Shown here one piece after another: positions 34,756 to 47,864 of a DNA stretch of 64,000 nt; the stretch's first letter is position 1, and each line of letters opens with the position of its first letter. A program made the translations under genes and the position numbers. The stretch covers positions 930,001 to 994,000 of the forward strand of contig NZ_CP012830.1 in assembly GCF_001307155.1 (NCBI RefSeq), given 5' to 3'. The notes under the pieces were generated by a model. That model was not told the DNA's origin and ran no database searches. It worked only from the letters and a program-made list of their open reading frames with translations. This DNA is from Pseudomonas fluorescens (lineage in GTDB: Bacteria; Pseudomonadota; Gammaproteobacteria; Pseudomonadales; Pseudomonadaceae).

Positions 34756-37700
34756 TTAGTTCACCCACACACGAGCATTACGGAACATACGCATCCACGG
34801 CGCATCTTCGTTCCACTCTTCCGAGCGCCACGAGTTCTGCACGGCGCGGAACACCCGCTCCGGGTGCGGCATCATGATCGTCACGCGACCGTCACGGCTG
34901 GTCAAACCGGTGATCCCGCGCGGCGAGCCGTTCGGGTTGGCCGGATAGCGCTCGGTAACCTTGCCGTGGTTGTCGACGAAACGCATCGCCACGCAACCCG
35001 ACAGATCGGCTTGCAGCAACGCTTCTTCGCTGGCGAACTCGGCATGACCTTCACCGTGAGCGATGGCGATCGGCATACGCGAACCAGCCATGCCCTGCAG
35101 GAAGATCGAGTTCGATTCCTGAACCTGAACCATCGCCACACGCGCTTCGAACTGCTCGGAACGGTTGCGTACGAAGTGCGGCCAGAACTCGCTGCCCGGG
35201 ATCAGCTCGTGCAGGTTGGACATCATCTGGCAACCGTTGCACACGCCGAGGGTGAAGCTGTCGGTACGTTCGAAGAAGCCCTGGAACGCGTCGCGAGCAC
35301 GGCTGTTGAACAGCGCCGACTTCGCCCAGCCTTCACCGGCACCCAGTACGTCACCGTAGGAGAAACCACCGCACGCCACCAGACCTTTGAACTCGTTCAG
35401 GTCGACACGGCCCGCGAGGATGTCGCTCATGTGCACGTCGATCGCGTTGAAACCGGCGCGGTCGAACGCTGCGGCCATTTCCACCTGACCGTTGACGCCC
35501 TGCTCACGCAGTACGGCAACCTGTGGGCGAATGCCTTTCTTGATGTAAGGCGCGGCAACGTCCTGGTTCACGTCGTAGCTCAGCTTGACGCTCAGGCCCG
35601 GGTTGTCTTCTTCCAGCAGCACGTCGAACTCTTGTTCGGCGCAGTCGGCGTTGTCACGCAGACGCTGGATTTGATAGCTGGTTTCAGCCCACTGACGTTG
35701 CAGCAGACGACGCTGGCCTTCGAACACGGTGTCGCCGTTGAAAGTGATGCTGATCTCGCCGTTGTTCATCGGCTGGCCGATCACCGACACACAGTCGCCC
35801 AGACCTGCGGCGCTGAATTGAGCAAGGATGTCCGGCGTCGAGTCCTGACGAACCTGGATGACAGCACCCAGTTCTTCGTTGAACAGGATCGCGGCGATGT
35901 CGGCAGAAGTTTCTGCCAGACCGTCGAGGTTCAGGCTCAGACCGCAGTGGCCGGCAAAGGCCATTTCCACCACGCTGGTCAGCAGACCACCGTCGGAACG
36001 GTCGTGGTAAGCCAGCAGGTGACCGTCGGCATTGAGGCCCTGGATCACTGCGAAGAAGGCTTTCAGGTCTTCGGCGTCATCAACGTCCGGTGCCTGCTTG
36101 CCGAGCTTGCCGTGAACCTGCGCCAGGATCGAGGCGCCCATGCGGTTCTGGCCACGACCCAAATCGATCAGGATCAGGTCGGTGGTGCCCTTGTCCATGC
36201 GCAGTTGCGGGGTCAGGGTCTGACGGATGTCAGTCACTGGCGCGAAACCGGTCACGATCAGGGACATTGGCGAAGTCACCGTCTTGTCGACGCCTTCGTC
36301 ATTCCAGCGCGTGGCCATGGACATCGAGTCCTTGCCCACCGGAATGGTAATGCCCAGCTCCGGGCACAGTTCCATGCCGACCGCTTTGACGGTGTCGTAC
36401 AGACGCGCGTCTTCGCCCGGGTGACCGGCAGCCGACATCCAGTTCGCCGACAGTTTGATGTCGGAGATCTTGCCGATGCGCGAAGCAGCGATGTTGGTCA
36501 GGGTTTCGCCGATGGCCATGCGGCCCGACGCCGGAGCGTCCAGCAGTGCCAGCGGAGTGCGCTCGCCCATGGCCATGGCTTCACCGGTGTAGACGTCGAA
36601 GCTGGTAGCGGTGACGGCAACGTCAGCCACTGGAACCTGCCACGGGCCAACCATCTGATCACGGGCCACAAGGCCGGTGATGGTGCGGTCGCCGATGGTG
36701 ATCAGGAAGCTTTTGCTGGCCACGGCCGGGTGATGCAGAACGCGCTCGACGCAGTCAGCAATGGCCAGGGTCGATGGATCGAAATCGTCGCCCAGTTCGG
36801 TTTCGCGAACAGCCGAACGGTGCATGCGCGGGGCTTTGCCCAGCAGCACTTCGAGTGGCATATCCACCGGGCTGTTGCCGAAGTGGCTGTCGGTGACAGT
36901 CAATTGCGGCTCGGCAGTCGCTTCGCCGACAACGGCAAACGGGCAACGCTCACGTTCGCAGATTGCCTTGAAGCGTTCGAAGTCGGCCGGGCCAACCGCC
37001 AGGACGTAGCGTTCCTGGGATTCGTTGCTCCAGATTTCGTGCGGGGCCATGCCCGGCTCGTCATTTGGAATGTTGCGCAGTTCGAAACGGCCACCACGGT
37101 CGCCATCGTTCACCAGTTCCGGGAAGGCGTTGGACAGACCGCCTGCGCCGACGTCGTGGATAAAGCTGATCGGGTTGCGCTCGCCTAACTGCCAGCAACG
37201 GTCGATGACTTCCTGGCAACGACGCTCCATCTCAGGGTTTTCACGCTGTACCGAAGCAAAGTCCAGGTCGGCCGAGCTGGTGCCGGTAGCCATGGAGGAA
37301 GCCGCGCCGCCGCCCAGACCGATCAGCATCGCCGGGCCGCCCAGCACGATCAGCTTGGAGCCCACGAGGATTTCGCCTTTCTTGACGTGTTCCTCACGGA
37401 TGTTGCCCATGCCGCCGGCCAACATGATCGGCTTGTGGTAACCGCGCACTTCATCGCCACGCGGGGTGGTGATGGATTGTTCGAAGGTACGGAAATAACC
37501 GGTCAGCGCCGGACGGCCGAATTCGTTGTTGAATGCAGCGCCGCCCAATGGGCCTTCGATCATGATGTCCAGCGCGGTAACGATGCGCTCAGGCTTGCCG
37601 TACGGCACTTCCCATGGCTGTTCGAAGCCCGGGATTTGCAAGTTGGACACGGTGAAACCGGTCAGGCCAGCCTTTGGCTTGGCGCCGCGACCGGTCGCGC

Positions 37701-38652
37701 CTTCGTCGCGGATCTCGCCACCGGAACCGGTGGATGCGCCCGGGAACGGGGCAATCGCGGTCGGGTGGTTGTGCGTCTCGACTTTCATCAGGATGTGCAC
37801 CGGTTCCTGCACCGCGCCGTACTGGCGGGTCTCAGGGTCCGGGAAGAAACGCCCGGCGACAGAGCCGACGATCACCGAAGCGTTGTCCTTGTAAGCCGAC
37901 AGAACGCCTTCGCTGTGCATCACGTAGGTGTTCTTGATCATGCCGAACAGGCTTTTTTCCTGGCTCTCGCCGTCGATGTCCCAACTGGCGTTGAAGATCT
38001 TGTGACGGCAGTGCTCGGAGTTCGCCTGGGCGAACATCATCAGTTCGATGTCGTGCGGGTTGCGCTTCAAGCCAATAAAGGCGTTGACCAGGTAGTCGAT
38101 CTCGTCTTCCGCCAGGGCCAGGCCCAGCTCGACGTTAGCGGTTTCCAGTGCGGCGCGACCGCCACCCAGAACGTCGATCGCCGTCAACGGCTTCGGTTCG
38201 GAGTGACTGAACAGGCCAGCCGCCTGTTCGAGGTTTTCCAGTACGATCTGGGTCATGCGGTCGTGCAGACCGTCGGCAATCAGCTGTGCTTGTGCGTCGG
38301 TGAATTCACCGGTCACGTAGAAAGCGATACCGCGCTCCAGGCGCTGGATTTTCGCCAGGCCACAGTTGCGGGCGATATCGCTGGCCTTGCTCGACCAGGG
38401 CGAGATGGTGCCGAAACGCGGCAACACCAGGAACAGACGGCCGGTCGGCTCTTGTACCGGAACACTAGGACCGTACTTCAGAAGGCGCGCTAGCACCTGC
38501 TGTTCGTCGCCGGTCAGGACGCCGGTGACTTCGGCGAAGTGAGCGAATTCAGCATATAAGCCACTGACAGCCGGGACCTTCTGGCTCAGTTGCTCAAGGA
38601 GTTTGCTGTGGCGAAAGGCAGAAAGGGCAGGAGCGCCGCGCAGGATCAACAT
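34756..38652 (-). CDS. purL: Phosphoribosylformylglycinamidine synthase (FGAM synthase, large type)
   Basis: A 1298-residue single-chain enzyme of the large gamma-proteobacterial type. An N-terminal PurS-like domain is followed by two AIRS-type synthetase halves ([53 protein letters not shown]) and a class I glutamine amidotransferase with nucleophile C1138 in [11 protein letters not shown] and MPHPERVFR at the end. It converts FGAR, glutamine and ATP to FGAM in purine synthesis. It is divergent from mltF and followed by yqfO. Confidence 0.98.
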   Translation of the reverse strand: MLILRGAPALSAFRHSKLLEQLSQKVPAVSGLYAEFAHFAEVTGVLTGDEQQVLARLLKYGPSVPVQEPTGRLFLVLPRFGTISPWSSKASDIARNCGLAKIQRLERGIAFYVTGEFTDAQAQLIADGLHDRMTQIVLENLEQAAGLFSHSEPKPLTAIDVLGGGRAALETANVELGLALAEDEIDYLVNAFIGLKRNPHDIELMMFAQANSEHCRHKIFNASWDIDGESQEKSLFGMIKNTYVMHSEGVLSAYKDNASVIVGSVAGRFFPDPETRQYGAVQEPVHILMKVETHNHPTAIAPFPGASTGSGGEIRDEGATGRGAKPKAGLTGFTVSNLQIPGFEQPWEVPYGKPERIVTALDIMIEGPLGGAAFNNEFGRPALTGYFRTFEQSITTPRGDEVRGYHKPIMLAGGMGNIREEHVKKGEILVGSKLIVLGGPAMLIGLGGGAASSMATGTSSADLDFASVQRENPEMERRCQEVIDRCWQLGERNPISFIHDVGAGGLSNAFPELVNDGDRGGRFELRNIPNDEPGMAPHEIWSNESQERYVLAVGPADFERFKAICERERCPFAVVGEATAEPQLTVTDSHFGNSPVDMPLEVLLGKAPRMHRSAVRETELGDDFDPSTLAIADCVERVLHHPAVASKSFLITIGDRTITGLVARDQMVGPWQVPVADVAVTATSFDVYTGEAMAMGERTPLALLDAPASGRMAIGETLTNIAASRIGKISDIKLSANWMSAAGHPGEDARLYDTVKAVGMELCPELGITIPVGKDSMSMATRWNDEGVDKTVTSPMSLIVTGFAPVTDIRQTLTPQLRMDKGTTDLILIDLGRGQNRMGASILAQVHGKLGKQAPDVDDAEDLKAFFAVIQGLNADGHLLAYHDRSDGGLLTSVVEMAFAGHCGLSLNLDGLAETSADIAAILFNEELGAVIQVRQDSTPDILAQFSAAGLGDCVSVIGQPMNNGEISITFNGDTVFEGQRRLLQRQWAETSYQIQRLRDNADCAEQEFDVLLEEDNPGLSVKLSYDVNQDVAAPYIKKGIRPQVAVLREQGVNGQVEMAAAFDRAGFNAIDVHMSDILAGRVDLNEFKGLVACGGFSYGDVLGAGEGWAKSALFNSRARDAFQGFFERTDSFTLGVCNGCQMMSNLHELIPGSEFWPHFVRNRSEQFEARVAMVQVQESNSIFLQGMAGSRMPIAIAHGEGHAEFASEEALLQADLSGCVAMRFVDNHGKVTERYPANPNGSPRGITGLTSRDGRVTIMMPHPERVFRAVQNSWRSEEWNEDAPWMRMFRNARVWVN

Positions 38653-38779
38653 CTTCGGGACAGCCTCGGAAGGGGGTGTGCTTTGAGGCCGTGCATTCTA
38701 GCCTAAACCGCCCGCGACAGCACCCGAAACGCTACACCCGGTATTGTCCGAACGTCGGCCCGGGGCTCAAAGCCTGTAA

Positions 38780-40399
<1,620 letters not shown>

Positions 40400-40419
40400 G
40401 CACCCCCCTCCCCGCCCCT

Positions 40420-40506
40420 GTAGGAGCAAGGCTTGCCCGCGATAGCATCGCCGCGGTCCGCCAGAATCACCGCGGCGATGCTATCGCGGGCAAGCCTTGC
40501 TCCTAC
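40420..40506. repeat. Long, near-perfect REP palindrome between mltF and pdxJ
   Basis: GTAGGAGCAAGGCTTGCCCG at 40420 and its inverse ending at 40506 are extended inward by GATAGCATCGCCGCGGT/ACCGCGGCGATGCTATC, leaving only about ten unpaired bases. The whole would form a roughly 38-pair hairpin between two converging genes and can act as their terminator. Confidence 0.92.
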
Positions 40507-40523
40507 GGATATGGGGTTGAACG

Positions 40524-41267
<744 letters not shown>

Positions 41268-41316
41268 GGAAGCGCTCCAGAAGAAGAGAAAGTTCGGTGC
41301 ACAGCATACGGGTTGA

Positions 41317-42006
41317 TCAGGGCTTGCGAAACAATTCGCGACTGACCAGTGGGCGACCGCCCAGGTGAACGGCCAACGCCTGACGCATCAAGCGCTTGGC
41401 GGCGGACAAGGCACCCGGCGCGCTCCAGTCGGCGTCGGCCATGGCCAACAGCTCGGTACCGTTGAACAGACCAGGCTGCAGCAGGTAAACCCGCTCCAGA
41501 CCTGCATCGACCTGCAAGCGATACAGGCCGTCGGGCGCGATAGGTTCGCCGTGGATATCCGCGTTCAGCGCAAAGCCGTAGCCCAGGTCATCGAGCAGCC
41601 GCCATTCGAATGAGCGCAACAAAGGCTCCAGCGGGCGCCCTTCGGCAAGGGCCAGCAAGGTCGCGGCGTAATGATCGAATACCGCAGGGTGAGGATCTTC
41701 GGACGGCAGCAGGCGGATCAGCAGTTCGTTGAGGTAGAGACCGCTGAACAGCGCCTCACCATTGAGCCAGGTCGAGACACCGGCGCTTTCCATGCGACCG
41801 ACGTTCTTCAGTTCGCCCCGACCACGGAACTCGACTTCCAGCGGCACGAATGGCCGCGCCAGCGTTCCGGCCTTGCCCCGCGCGCTGCGCAACACCGCCC
41901 GCAGCCGACCTTGCGGCGTGAGGAAATCCACCAACGCGCTATTTTCGCGGTAGGCACGACTATGGAGCACGTAGGCGGGTTGGCCGGTTGGCGCGGTGGT
42001 CGACAT
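41317..42006 (-). CDS. recO: DNA repair protein RecO
   Basis: A 229-residue protein. An N-terminal OB-fold ([20 protein letters not shown], then [13 protein letters not shown]) is followed by a helical domain ([20 protein letters not shown]) and [20 protein letters not shown]. RecO helps RecR and RecF load RecA on gapped DNA. ATG 42006 is chosen over a TTG at 42033, since the conserved sequence starts close to it. It sits between era and pdxJ, with a REP pair on its upstream side. Confidence 0.94.
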   Translation of the reverse strand: MSTTAPTGQPAYVLHSRAYRENSALVDFLTPQGRLRAVLRSARGKAGTLARPFVPLEVEFRGRGELKNVGRMESAGVSTWLNGEALFSGLYLNELLIRLLPSEDPHPAVFDHYAATLLALAEGRPLEPLLRSFEWRLLDDLGYGFALNADIHGEPIAPDGLYRLQVDAGLERVYLLQPGLFNGTELLAMADADWSAPGALSAAKRLMRQALAVHLGGRPLVSRELFRKP

Positions 42007-42034
42007 CAGAGTCCAAATCTCAGAGGAGATCAAC

Positions 42035-42168
42035 TGTGGCGAGGGAGCTTGCTCCCGCTGGGCTGCGAAGCAGCCCCGACATCAAGCAGCCGCGGAGAGT
42101 CAGGCACACCGGGGCAAATGGTTTTGGGGCCGCTTTGCGACCCAGCGGGAGCAAGCTCCCTCGCCACA
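42035..42168. repeat. REPIN between era and recO
   Basis: Inverted heads 42035-42057 and 42146-42168 of the GGGAGC type with GGGCTGCGAAGCAGCC and GGCCGCTTTGCG tails. It interrupts an otherwise compact operon. Confidence 0.9.
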
Positions 42169-42207
42169 AAGGCCAGCACAAGGCCTTGAACCTTGTGCCG
42201 ATCCTGA

Positions 42208-43110
42208 TTACAGGTCGCCGTAACCCAGCGAACGCAGGGCGCGTTCGTCGTCGGACCAGCCGCCTTTCACTTTCACCCAAAGGTTGAGCATGATCTTGGA
42301 GTCGAACAGCAGCTCCATGTCCTTGCGCGCTTCGGTGCCGATGCGTTTGATCCGCTCGCCCTTGTCGCCAATGATGATTTTCTTCTGACCGTCACGTTCG
42401 ACGAGGATCAACGCATGGATGTGCAGGGTTTTCCCCTGCTGCTTGAACTCTTCGATTTCCACGGTGATCTGGTATGGCAGCTCGGCGCCCATCTGGCGCA
42501 TGATTTTCTCGCGCACCAGTTCGGCGGCGAGGAAACGGCTGCTGCGGTCGGTGATCTGGTCTTCCGGGAAGAAGTGATCGTTTTCCGGCAGGTGACCGGC
42601 GATCACCCGCTCCAGCGCATCGAGGTTGTGCCCGTGCTGCGCCGAAATCGGAATGATCTGCGCGTTCGGCAGCTGTTCCTGCAACCAGCTCAGGTGCGGC
42701 ATCAGCTCGGCTTTGTCTTCGATGCGGTCGGTCTTGTTCAGCGCCACGATCAACGGGCCCGTCACGTACTGAACGCGCTCGAGCACCATCTGGTCTTCTT
42801 CGGTCCACTTGGTGCGATCAACCACGAAGATCACCACGTCGACGTCTTTCAACGCGGCCGAAGCGGTCTTGTTCATGTAGCGGTTGAGGGCTTTCTCGCC
42901 ACCTTTGTGCATGCCGGGGGTGTCGACGTAGATCGCCTGCACATCACCTTCGGTCTTGATACCGAGCATGTTGTGACGGGTGGTTTGCGGTTTGCGCGAG
43001 GTGATCGCCAGCTTCTGACCCAGGATGTGGTTCAGCAGCGTGGATTTGCCCACGTTCGGACGGCCGACGATGGCGACATAGCCACAGCGAGTTGCAGTTG
43101 AATCAGTCAT
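42208..43110 (-). CDS. era: GTPase Era
   Basis: A 300-residue GTPase. G1 is GRPNVGKS at 16-23, followed by [20 protein letters not shown] and LNKTDRI; a C-terminal KH domain holds [20 protein letters not shown]. Era binds the 3' end of 16S rRNA during 30S maturation. ATG 43110 with GGAG seven bases upstream is favoured. Its start overlaps the end of rnc by eight bases. Confidence 0.97.
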   Translation of the reverse strand: MTDSTATRCGYVAIVGRPNVGKSTLLNHILGQKLAITSRKPQTTRHNMLGIKTEGDVQAIYVDTPGMHKGGEKALNRYMNKTASAALKDVDVVIFVVDRTKWTEEDQMVLERVQYVTGPLIVALNKTDRIEDKAELMPHLSWLQEQLPNAQIIPISAQHGHNLDALERVIAGHLPENDHFFPEDQITDRSSRFLAAELVREKIMRQMGAELPYQITVEIEEFKQQGKTLHIHALILVERDGQKKIIIGDKGERIKRIGTEARKDMELLFDSKIMLNLWVKVKGGWSDDERALRSLGYGDL

Positions 43111-43792
43111 GGCCATTCTCCACGCCCAGGGCAATCAGTGCTGCGGCGGCCGCTACCTGTTCGGCAATACGACGACTCACACCCTGACCTCGGCTTTTTT
43201 CGTTCAGTAAGGTGATTTCGCATTCGACGAAGAACGTCCGGCAATGCGGCTCACCCTGGATATCCACCACTTCGTAACGCGGCAGTTCACAGGCACGCGA
43301 CTGCAAGAACTCTTGCAGGCGAGTCTTTGGATCTTTGTTGGTGTCGACCAGCGTCAGGCTGTCGAACTCGGACGTCAGCCAGGCCAGCACGCGTTCGCGC
43401 GCCATGTCCATGCCGGCATCCAGGTAGATCGCACCGATCAGCGCTTCGAGGGCATCGGCGAGGATCGATTCACGGCGGAACCCGCCGCTCTTCAACTCAC
43501 CGGACCCCAGGCGCAGGTACTCGCCAAGATCGAAACCACGCGCCAATACGGCCAGCGTCTCACCTTTGACCAGGCGTGCGCGCAAACGCGACAGCTGGCC
43601 TTCGCGAGCCAGCGGAAAGCGGTCGAACAGCGCTTCACCGGCAACGAAGTTGAGAATGGCATCACCGAGGAATTCCAGGCGTTCGTTGTTGCGCCCGGCA
43701 AAGCTGCGATGTGTCAGGGCCAGGACCATCAGTTCCTGGTCCTTGAAGGTATAACCGAGCTGACGCTCGAGACGGCTTAAAGAGACGCTCAC
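43103..43792 (-). CDS. rnc: Ribonuclease III
   Basis: A 229-residue enzyme. The RNase III signature [13 protein letters not shown] at 36-48 carries catalytic E40 and D44; [15 protein letters not shown] follows, then a C-terminal dsRNA-binding domain (about 155-225, [20 protein letters not shown]). It cleaves rRNA precursors and structured mRNAs. It starts at GTG 43792, which overlaps a TGA in another frame (CCGTGAGC), a trace of a lost upstream partner gene. Confidence 0.97.
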   Translation of the reverse strand: MSVSLSRLERQLGYTFKDQELMVLALTHRSFAGRNNERLEFLGDAILNFVAGEALFDRFPLAREGQLSRLRARLVKGETLAVLARGFDLGEYLRLGSGELKSGGFRRESILADALEALIGAIYLDAGMDMARERVLAWLTSEFDSLTLVDTNKDPKTRLQEFLQSRACELPRYEVVDIQGEPHCRTFFVECEITLLNEKSRGQGVSRRIAEQVAAAAALIALGVENGHD

Positions 43793-43890
43793 GGTTTACC
43801 CACGCTGAGTTCGTGGTCGACGTCCATCACAGCAACGCTGCTAGGCTCTTGGACAATTAACGCTGTGTTCAAAAATTACATCCTGAATAT
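43793..43890 (-). pseudogene. Probable C-terminal remnant of the DUF4845 gene normally between lepB and rnc
   Basis: Read on the minus strand, an open stretch ends ALIVQEPSSVAVMDVDHELS then VGKP and a TGA whose last bases overlap the rnc GTG start. In other pseudomonads a short membrane protein gene (PA0769-like, DUF4845, about 120 residues) lies here. Only about 30 codons are left, after an in-frame TAA. The match to the family C-terminus is weak and judged from memory. Confidence 0.4.
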
Positions 43891-43949
43891 CGTTGGCTTC
43901 ATGCATCTGCGGTGACCTTCTGCAGGCTCCAGAAATGCATTCGGCGCTG

Positions 43950-43971
43950 TGTTCAACAGCGCCGTGGGTGA
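43950..43971 (-). terminator. Hairpin directly after the lepB stop
   Basis: GGCGCTGT and ACAGCGCC form an 8-base stem with a 5-base loop right after lepB. No T-run follows, so termination would be weak; it may instead protect the lepA-lepB mRNA end. Confidence 0.4.
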
Positions 43972-44826
43972 TTACTTGATCAGGCCAACCCGCGAGAAAT
44001 TCGGCAGGTGACTGAGTTTGGGTTCCGGCCAGCTCATCCAGACGGCGAAGGCCTTGCCGACGATATTCTTGTCGGGAACCATGCCCAGCAGATCCTTGGG
44101 AATAGTTGGATCATCCCAGTAGCGACTGTCGTTGGAGTTGTCGCGGTTGTCGCCCATCATGAAGTAGTGCCCGGCAGGCACGGTCCATTGATGGTCCGGG
44201 GTTGCGCGGTAGCGGCTCATTTCCTTGCGGATCAGGTGCTCGGCGACGCCGAGTTTTTCCTTGTAGAGCTCGGCACTGCCCAGCGTACCCGGCTCGGAGC
44301 CAACCAGCTGCTCTGCGATCGACTCACCGTTGACGAACAGGCGCTTGTCGGCGGTGTAACGAATCTGATCGCCCGGCAGGCCCACTACACGCTTGATGTA
44401 GTTGACGTTCGGGTCGCTTGGGTAGCGGAACACCATCACATCGCCACGCTGCGGATCACCCACCTGGATGACTTTCGTATCGAGCACCGGCAAGCGGATC
44501 CCGTAAGAAAACTTGTTCACCAGAATGAAGTCGCCAACGTCCAGGGTCGGCTTCATCGAACCAGACGGAATCTGGAACGGTTCCACCAGGAACGAACGCA
44601 AGACCAGCACGATGAACAGCACCGGAAAGAACGACTTGCCGTATTCAACCAGCATCGGTTCTTTGTTCAGTTTCTCGACCACCATCATGTCAGGCTCAGT
44701 GACGCTACCCTGATAAGAGGTAATGGCGGCACGCCGACGCGGCGCCAGAAAGATCAGGTCGAGCAACCCCAACAGACCGCAAACGAAAACGGCGATGACC
44801 AGCAACAGCGGGAAATTTAGTGACAT
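43972..44826 (-). CDS. lepB: Signal peptidase I
   Basis: A 284-residue inner-membrane protease. Two N-terminal helices flank a short cytoplasmic loop. The catalytic S90 lies in QIPSGSMKPTL and the general base K145 in NYIKRVVGLPGDQ; boxes D and E appear as VPAGHYFMMGDNRDNSNDSR. It removes signal peptides of Sec and Tat substrates. It starts five bases after the lepA stop. Confidence 0.97.
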   Translation of the reverse strand: MSLNFPLLLVIAVFVCGLLGLLDLIFLAPRRRAAITSYQGSVTEPDMMVVEKLNKEPMLVEYGKSFFPVLFIVLVLRSFLVEPFQIPSGSMKPTLDVGDFILVNKFSYGIRLPVLDTKVIQVGDPQRGDVMVFRYPSDPNVNYIKRVVGLPGDQIRYTADKRLFVNGESIAEQLVGSEPGTLGSAELYKEKLGVAEHLIRKEMSRYRATPDHQWTVPAGHYFMMGDNRDNSNDSRYWDDPTIPKDLLGMVPDKNIVGKAFAVWMSWPEPKLSHLPNFSRVGLIK

Positions 44827-44831
44827 AGGAC

Positions 44832-46631
44832 CTAACTATCCAACCTGAGCACAGCGAGGAAGGCTTCTTGTGGAATTTCCACGTTGCCGACCTGCTTCAT
44901 GCGTTTTTTACCGGCCTTCTGCTTTTCCAACAGCTTGCGCTTACGGCTAACGTCACCACCGTAGCATTTGGCCAATACGTTCTTTCTGAGTGCCTTGACG
45001 GTTGTCCGCGCCACAATCTGTCCGCCAATGGCGGCCTGGATTGCCACGTCGAACATCTGCCGCGGAATCAGTTCTTTCATCTTCTCGGTCAACGCACGAC
45101 CTTTGTAGTGCGCGTTGTCACGGTGCACGATCAACGCCAGGGCGTCGACTTTTTCACCGTTGATCAATACATCCAGCTTCACCAGATTAGCTGATTGATA
45201 ACGATCGAAATGGTAATCCAGCGAAGCATAGCCGCGACTCGTGGATTTCAGGCGATCGAAGAAGTCCAGGACCACTTCGTTCATCGGCAAATCGTAGGTC
45301 ACCTGGACCTGGCTACCGAGGAACAGCATATCGTGTTGAATGCCACGCTTCTCGATGCACAGGGTAATGACGTTGCCCAGGTGCTCCTGCGGCACAAGAA
45401 TATTTGCCCGAACGATTGGCTCGCGCATGTCTTCAATAGACGACAGGTCCGGTAGCTTGGACGGGTTGTCGACGTAAATCGTTTCACCGGTTTTCAGCAA
45501 CAGCTCGAAAATAACCGTCGGCGCCGTGGTGATCAGGTCCAGGTCGTACTCGCGCTCCAGGCGCTCCTGGATGATCTCCATGTGCAGCATGCCGAGGAAC
45601 CCGCAACGGAAGCCGAAGCCCAGGGCGTCGGAGCTTTCCGGGGTGTATTGCAGCGACGAGTCGTTCAGCGTGAGCTTTTGCAGCGCTTCGCGGAAGTCTT
45701 CGAAGTCGTCGGAGCTGACCGGGAACAGACCGGCATACACCTGCGGCTGAATGCGTTTGAAACCTGGCAGCACGTCGACGTCCGGCGTCGAGCTCAAGGT
45801 CAGGGTGTCACCTACCGGCGCACCGTGAATGTCCTTGATGCCGGCGATGATGAAGCCTACTTCACCGGCTTTCAGATCAACGGTGGCGGTGTGCTTCGGA
45901 TTGAACACACCGACGCTGTCGACCAGGTGGATCTTGCCGGTGGACTTCACCAGAATCTTGTCGCCCTTTTTCACGCGGCCGTGGCGCACGCGAACCAGGG
46001 AAACAACGCCCAGGTAGTTGTCGAACCAGGAGTCGATGATCAACGCTTGCAGCGGATCTTCGATGTTGCCGGTCGGCGCAGGAATGGTGTGTACCAGACG
46101 CTCGAGCACTTCATCGACACCCAGGCCGGTCTTGGCACTGCACTCGACCGCATCGGTGGCATCGATGCCGATGATTTTTTCGATTTCTTCTTTTACGCGG
46201 TCCGGATCAGCCTGTGGCAGGTCGATCTTGTTCAGGACCGGCATCACTTCCAGGCCCTGCTCGATTGCCGTGTAGCAGTTGGCAACCGATTGCGCCTCGA
46301 CACCCTGACCGGCATCGACCACCAACAAGGCACCTTCACAGGCCGCCAGCGACCGGCTGACTTCGTAGGTGAAGTCAACGTGGCCGGGGGTGTCAATGAA
46401 GTTCAGTTGGTACTTGATACCATCACGGGCGGTGTAATACAGGGTAACGCTGTGAGCCTTGATGGTGATCCCGCGTTCACGCTCAAGGTCCATGGAGTCC
46501 AGTACCTGGGCTTCCATTTCACGCTCGGCCAGGCCGCCGCACATCTGGATGAAGCGATCGGCCAGAGTCGACTTGCCATGGTCAATGTGGGCGATGATGG
46601 AGAAATTGCGGATATGACTCAAATCACTCAC
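44832..46631 (-). CDS. lepA: Elongation factor 4 (LepA)
   Basis: A 599-residue translational GTPase starting at GTG 46631. Seen: [40 protein letters not shown] and [10 protein letters not shown] in the G domain, and the LepA-specific C-terminal part [20 protein letters not shown], then [20 protein letters not shown]. It back-translocates ribosomes or aids initiation and ribosome assembly. In P. aeruginosa mucD lies upstream; here lptG does. Confidence 0.98.
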   Translation of the reverse strand: MSDLSHIRNFSIIAHIDHGKSTLADRFIQMCGGLAEREMEAQVLDSMDLERERGITIKAHSVTLYYTARDGIKYQLNFIDTPGHVDFTYEVSRSLAACEGALLVVDAGQGVEAQSVANCYTAIEQGLEVMPVLNKIDLPQADPDRVKEEIEKIIGIDATDAVECSAKTGLGVDEVLERLVHTIPAPTGNIEDPLQALIIDSWFDNYLGVVSLVRVRHGRVKKGDKILVKSTGKIHLVDSVGVFNPKHTATVDLKAGEVGFIIAGIKDIHGAPVGDTLTLSSTPDVDVLPGFKRIQPQVYAGLFPVSSDDFEDFREALQKLTLNDSSLQYTPESSDALGFGFRCGFLGMLHMEIIQERLEREYDLDLITTAPTVIFELLLKTGETIYVDNPSKLPDLSSIEDMREPIVRANILVPQEHLGNVITLCIEKRGIQHDMLFLGSQVQVTYDLPMNEVVLDFFDRLKSTSRGYASLDYHFDRYQSANLVKLDVLINGEKVDALALIVHRDNAHYKGRALTEKMKELIPRQMFDVAIQAAIGGQIVARTTVKALRKNVLAKCYGGDVSRKRKLLEKQKAGKKRMKQVGNVEIPQEAFLAVLRLDS

Positions 46632-46736
46632 GGATCAACACTCAAAAAGGCTGCAGGCATAGCCCGCCGAAAAATAGCCGGGAATTGTACCTGATACACG
46701 ACGCAAGCGTCACGTTCACAGGTCAACGGTATTGGA

Positions 46737-46771
46737 TACAAAAACGCCCCGCTCTTGCGAACGGGGCGTTT
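46737..46771 (-). terminator. Terminator downstream of lptG
   Basis: AACGCCCCG (46743-46751) pairs with CGGGGCGTT (46762-46770), 10-base loop, followed by TTTTTG on the minus strand. It isolates lptFG from lepA. Confidence 0.88.
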
Positions 46772-46802
46772 GACTGTCAACCGAAGCAGGAAATACCCGC
46801 GA

Positions 46803-47864
46803 TCAACCGGCTCGGCGCAGCATCCAGAGACCGGCCACTCCACAGATACCGGCCGGAACCAGCACCGCGAACAATGGCGAGAAGCCGAAGACCAGGCTTG
46901 AAGGCCCGAGCAAATCCTGAGCGATACGGAAGGTAAAGCCGACCAGTACCCCTGTAAACACACGCTGGCCCAGGGTCACCGAGCGCAGCGGGCCGAAGAT
47001 AAAGGAAATCGCCATCAACACCAGGGCAACAGTGACCAGTGGCTGCAACACCTTGACCCAAAACGCCAGCCAGTAACGGCCATTGTTCAGGCCCTGATCC
47101 GCCAGATAGTGGATGTAACCCCACAAACCGCTGATCGACAACGATTCCGGCGCCATGATCACGGTGTTCAGCAGTTGCGGGCTCAACGGGACTTCCCAGC
47201 GTTCTTGCGGGGCCGTGACCACTTCGGTACTGCCGTCATGGAACACCGTGGTGGTGACGTCGTTCAGCTGCCAATGATCAGTTTCGAACTGCGCACGCTT
47301 GGAGAAGCTCGAGGTCAGCATGTGACGCTCGCGGTCAAAACGATAGCGAGTCACACCGTACAGAATGCCGTCCGGCTGCACCGAGTTGATGTGAATGAAC
47401 TCATCACCCTGGCGGTGCCACATACCGTGCTTGGCGCTCTGCGCATCACCAATGCCCTGAGCCAGTGAGCGATTGGCCTGGGCCACGTTTTCCGCAGCGG
47501 GCGCAACGTACTCGCCGACCAGTACGCCTGCCAGCATCAACACCAGCATCGGCTTCATCACCGCCCAGACGATCCGGCCGATGGACACGCCAGCGGCGCG
47601 CATGATGGTCAATTCACTGCTGCTGGCCAGGCTGCCCAGGCCGATCAGGCAACCGATCAGTGCCGCCATCGGCAGCATGTCATAGACCCGACGTGGCGCT
47701 GTCAGCGCCACGTAGCTCAATACGTCGGTGAGGGTGTAGGTATCCGTGACATCACTCATCTCGTCGATGAAGGCAAACAAGGTCGCCAGGCCAAGAATGA
47801 TCCCCAGTACCGCCAGGATCGCCATGAAAACACTGCCACCAATGTAGCGATCGAGCTTAACCAC
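46803..47864 (-). CDS. lptG: LPS export ABC transporter permease LptG
   Basis: A 353-residue membrane protein with six helices and a large periplasmic domain. Seen: LDRYIGGSVFMAILAVLGII, YDMLPMAALIGCLIGLGSLA, SSELTIMRAAGVSIGRIVWA and a C-terminal group of three helices. With LptF and the ATPase LptB it extracts LPS from the inner membrane. Its start overlaps the lptF stop by eight bases, so translation is coupled. Confidence 0.96.
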   Translation of the reverse strand: MVKLDRYIGGSVFMAILAVLGIILGLATLFAFIDEMSDVTDTYTLTDVLSYVALTAPRRVYDMLPMAALIGCLIGLGSLASSSELTIMRAAGVSIGRIVWAVMKPMLVLMLAGVLVGEYVAPAAENVAQANRSLAQGIGDAQSAKHGMWHRQGDEFIHINSVQPDGILYGVTRYRFDRERHMLTSSFSKRAQFETDHWQLNDVTTTVFHDGSTEVVTAPQERWEVPLSPQLLNTVIMAPESLSISGLWGYIHYLADQGLNNGRYWLAFWVKVLQPLVTVALVLMAISFIFGPLRSVTLGQRVFTGVLVGFTFRIAQDLLGPSSLVFGFSPLFAVLVPAGICGVAGLWMLRRAG

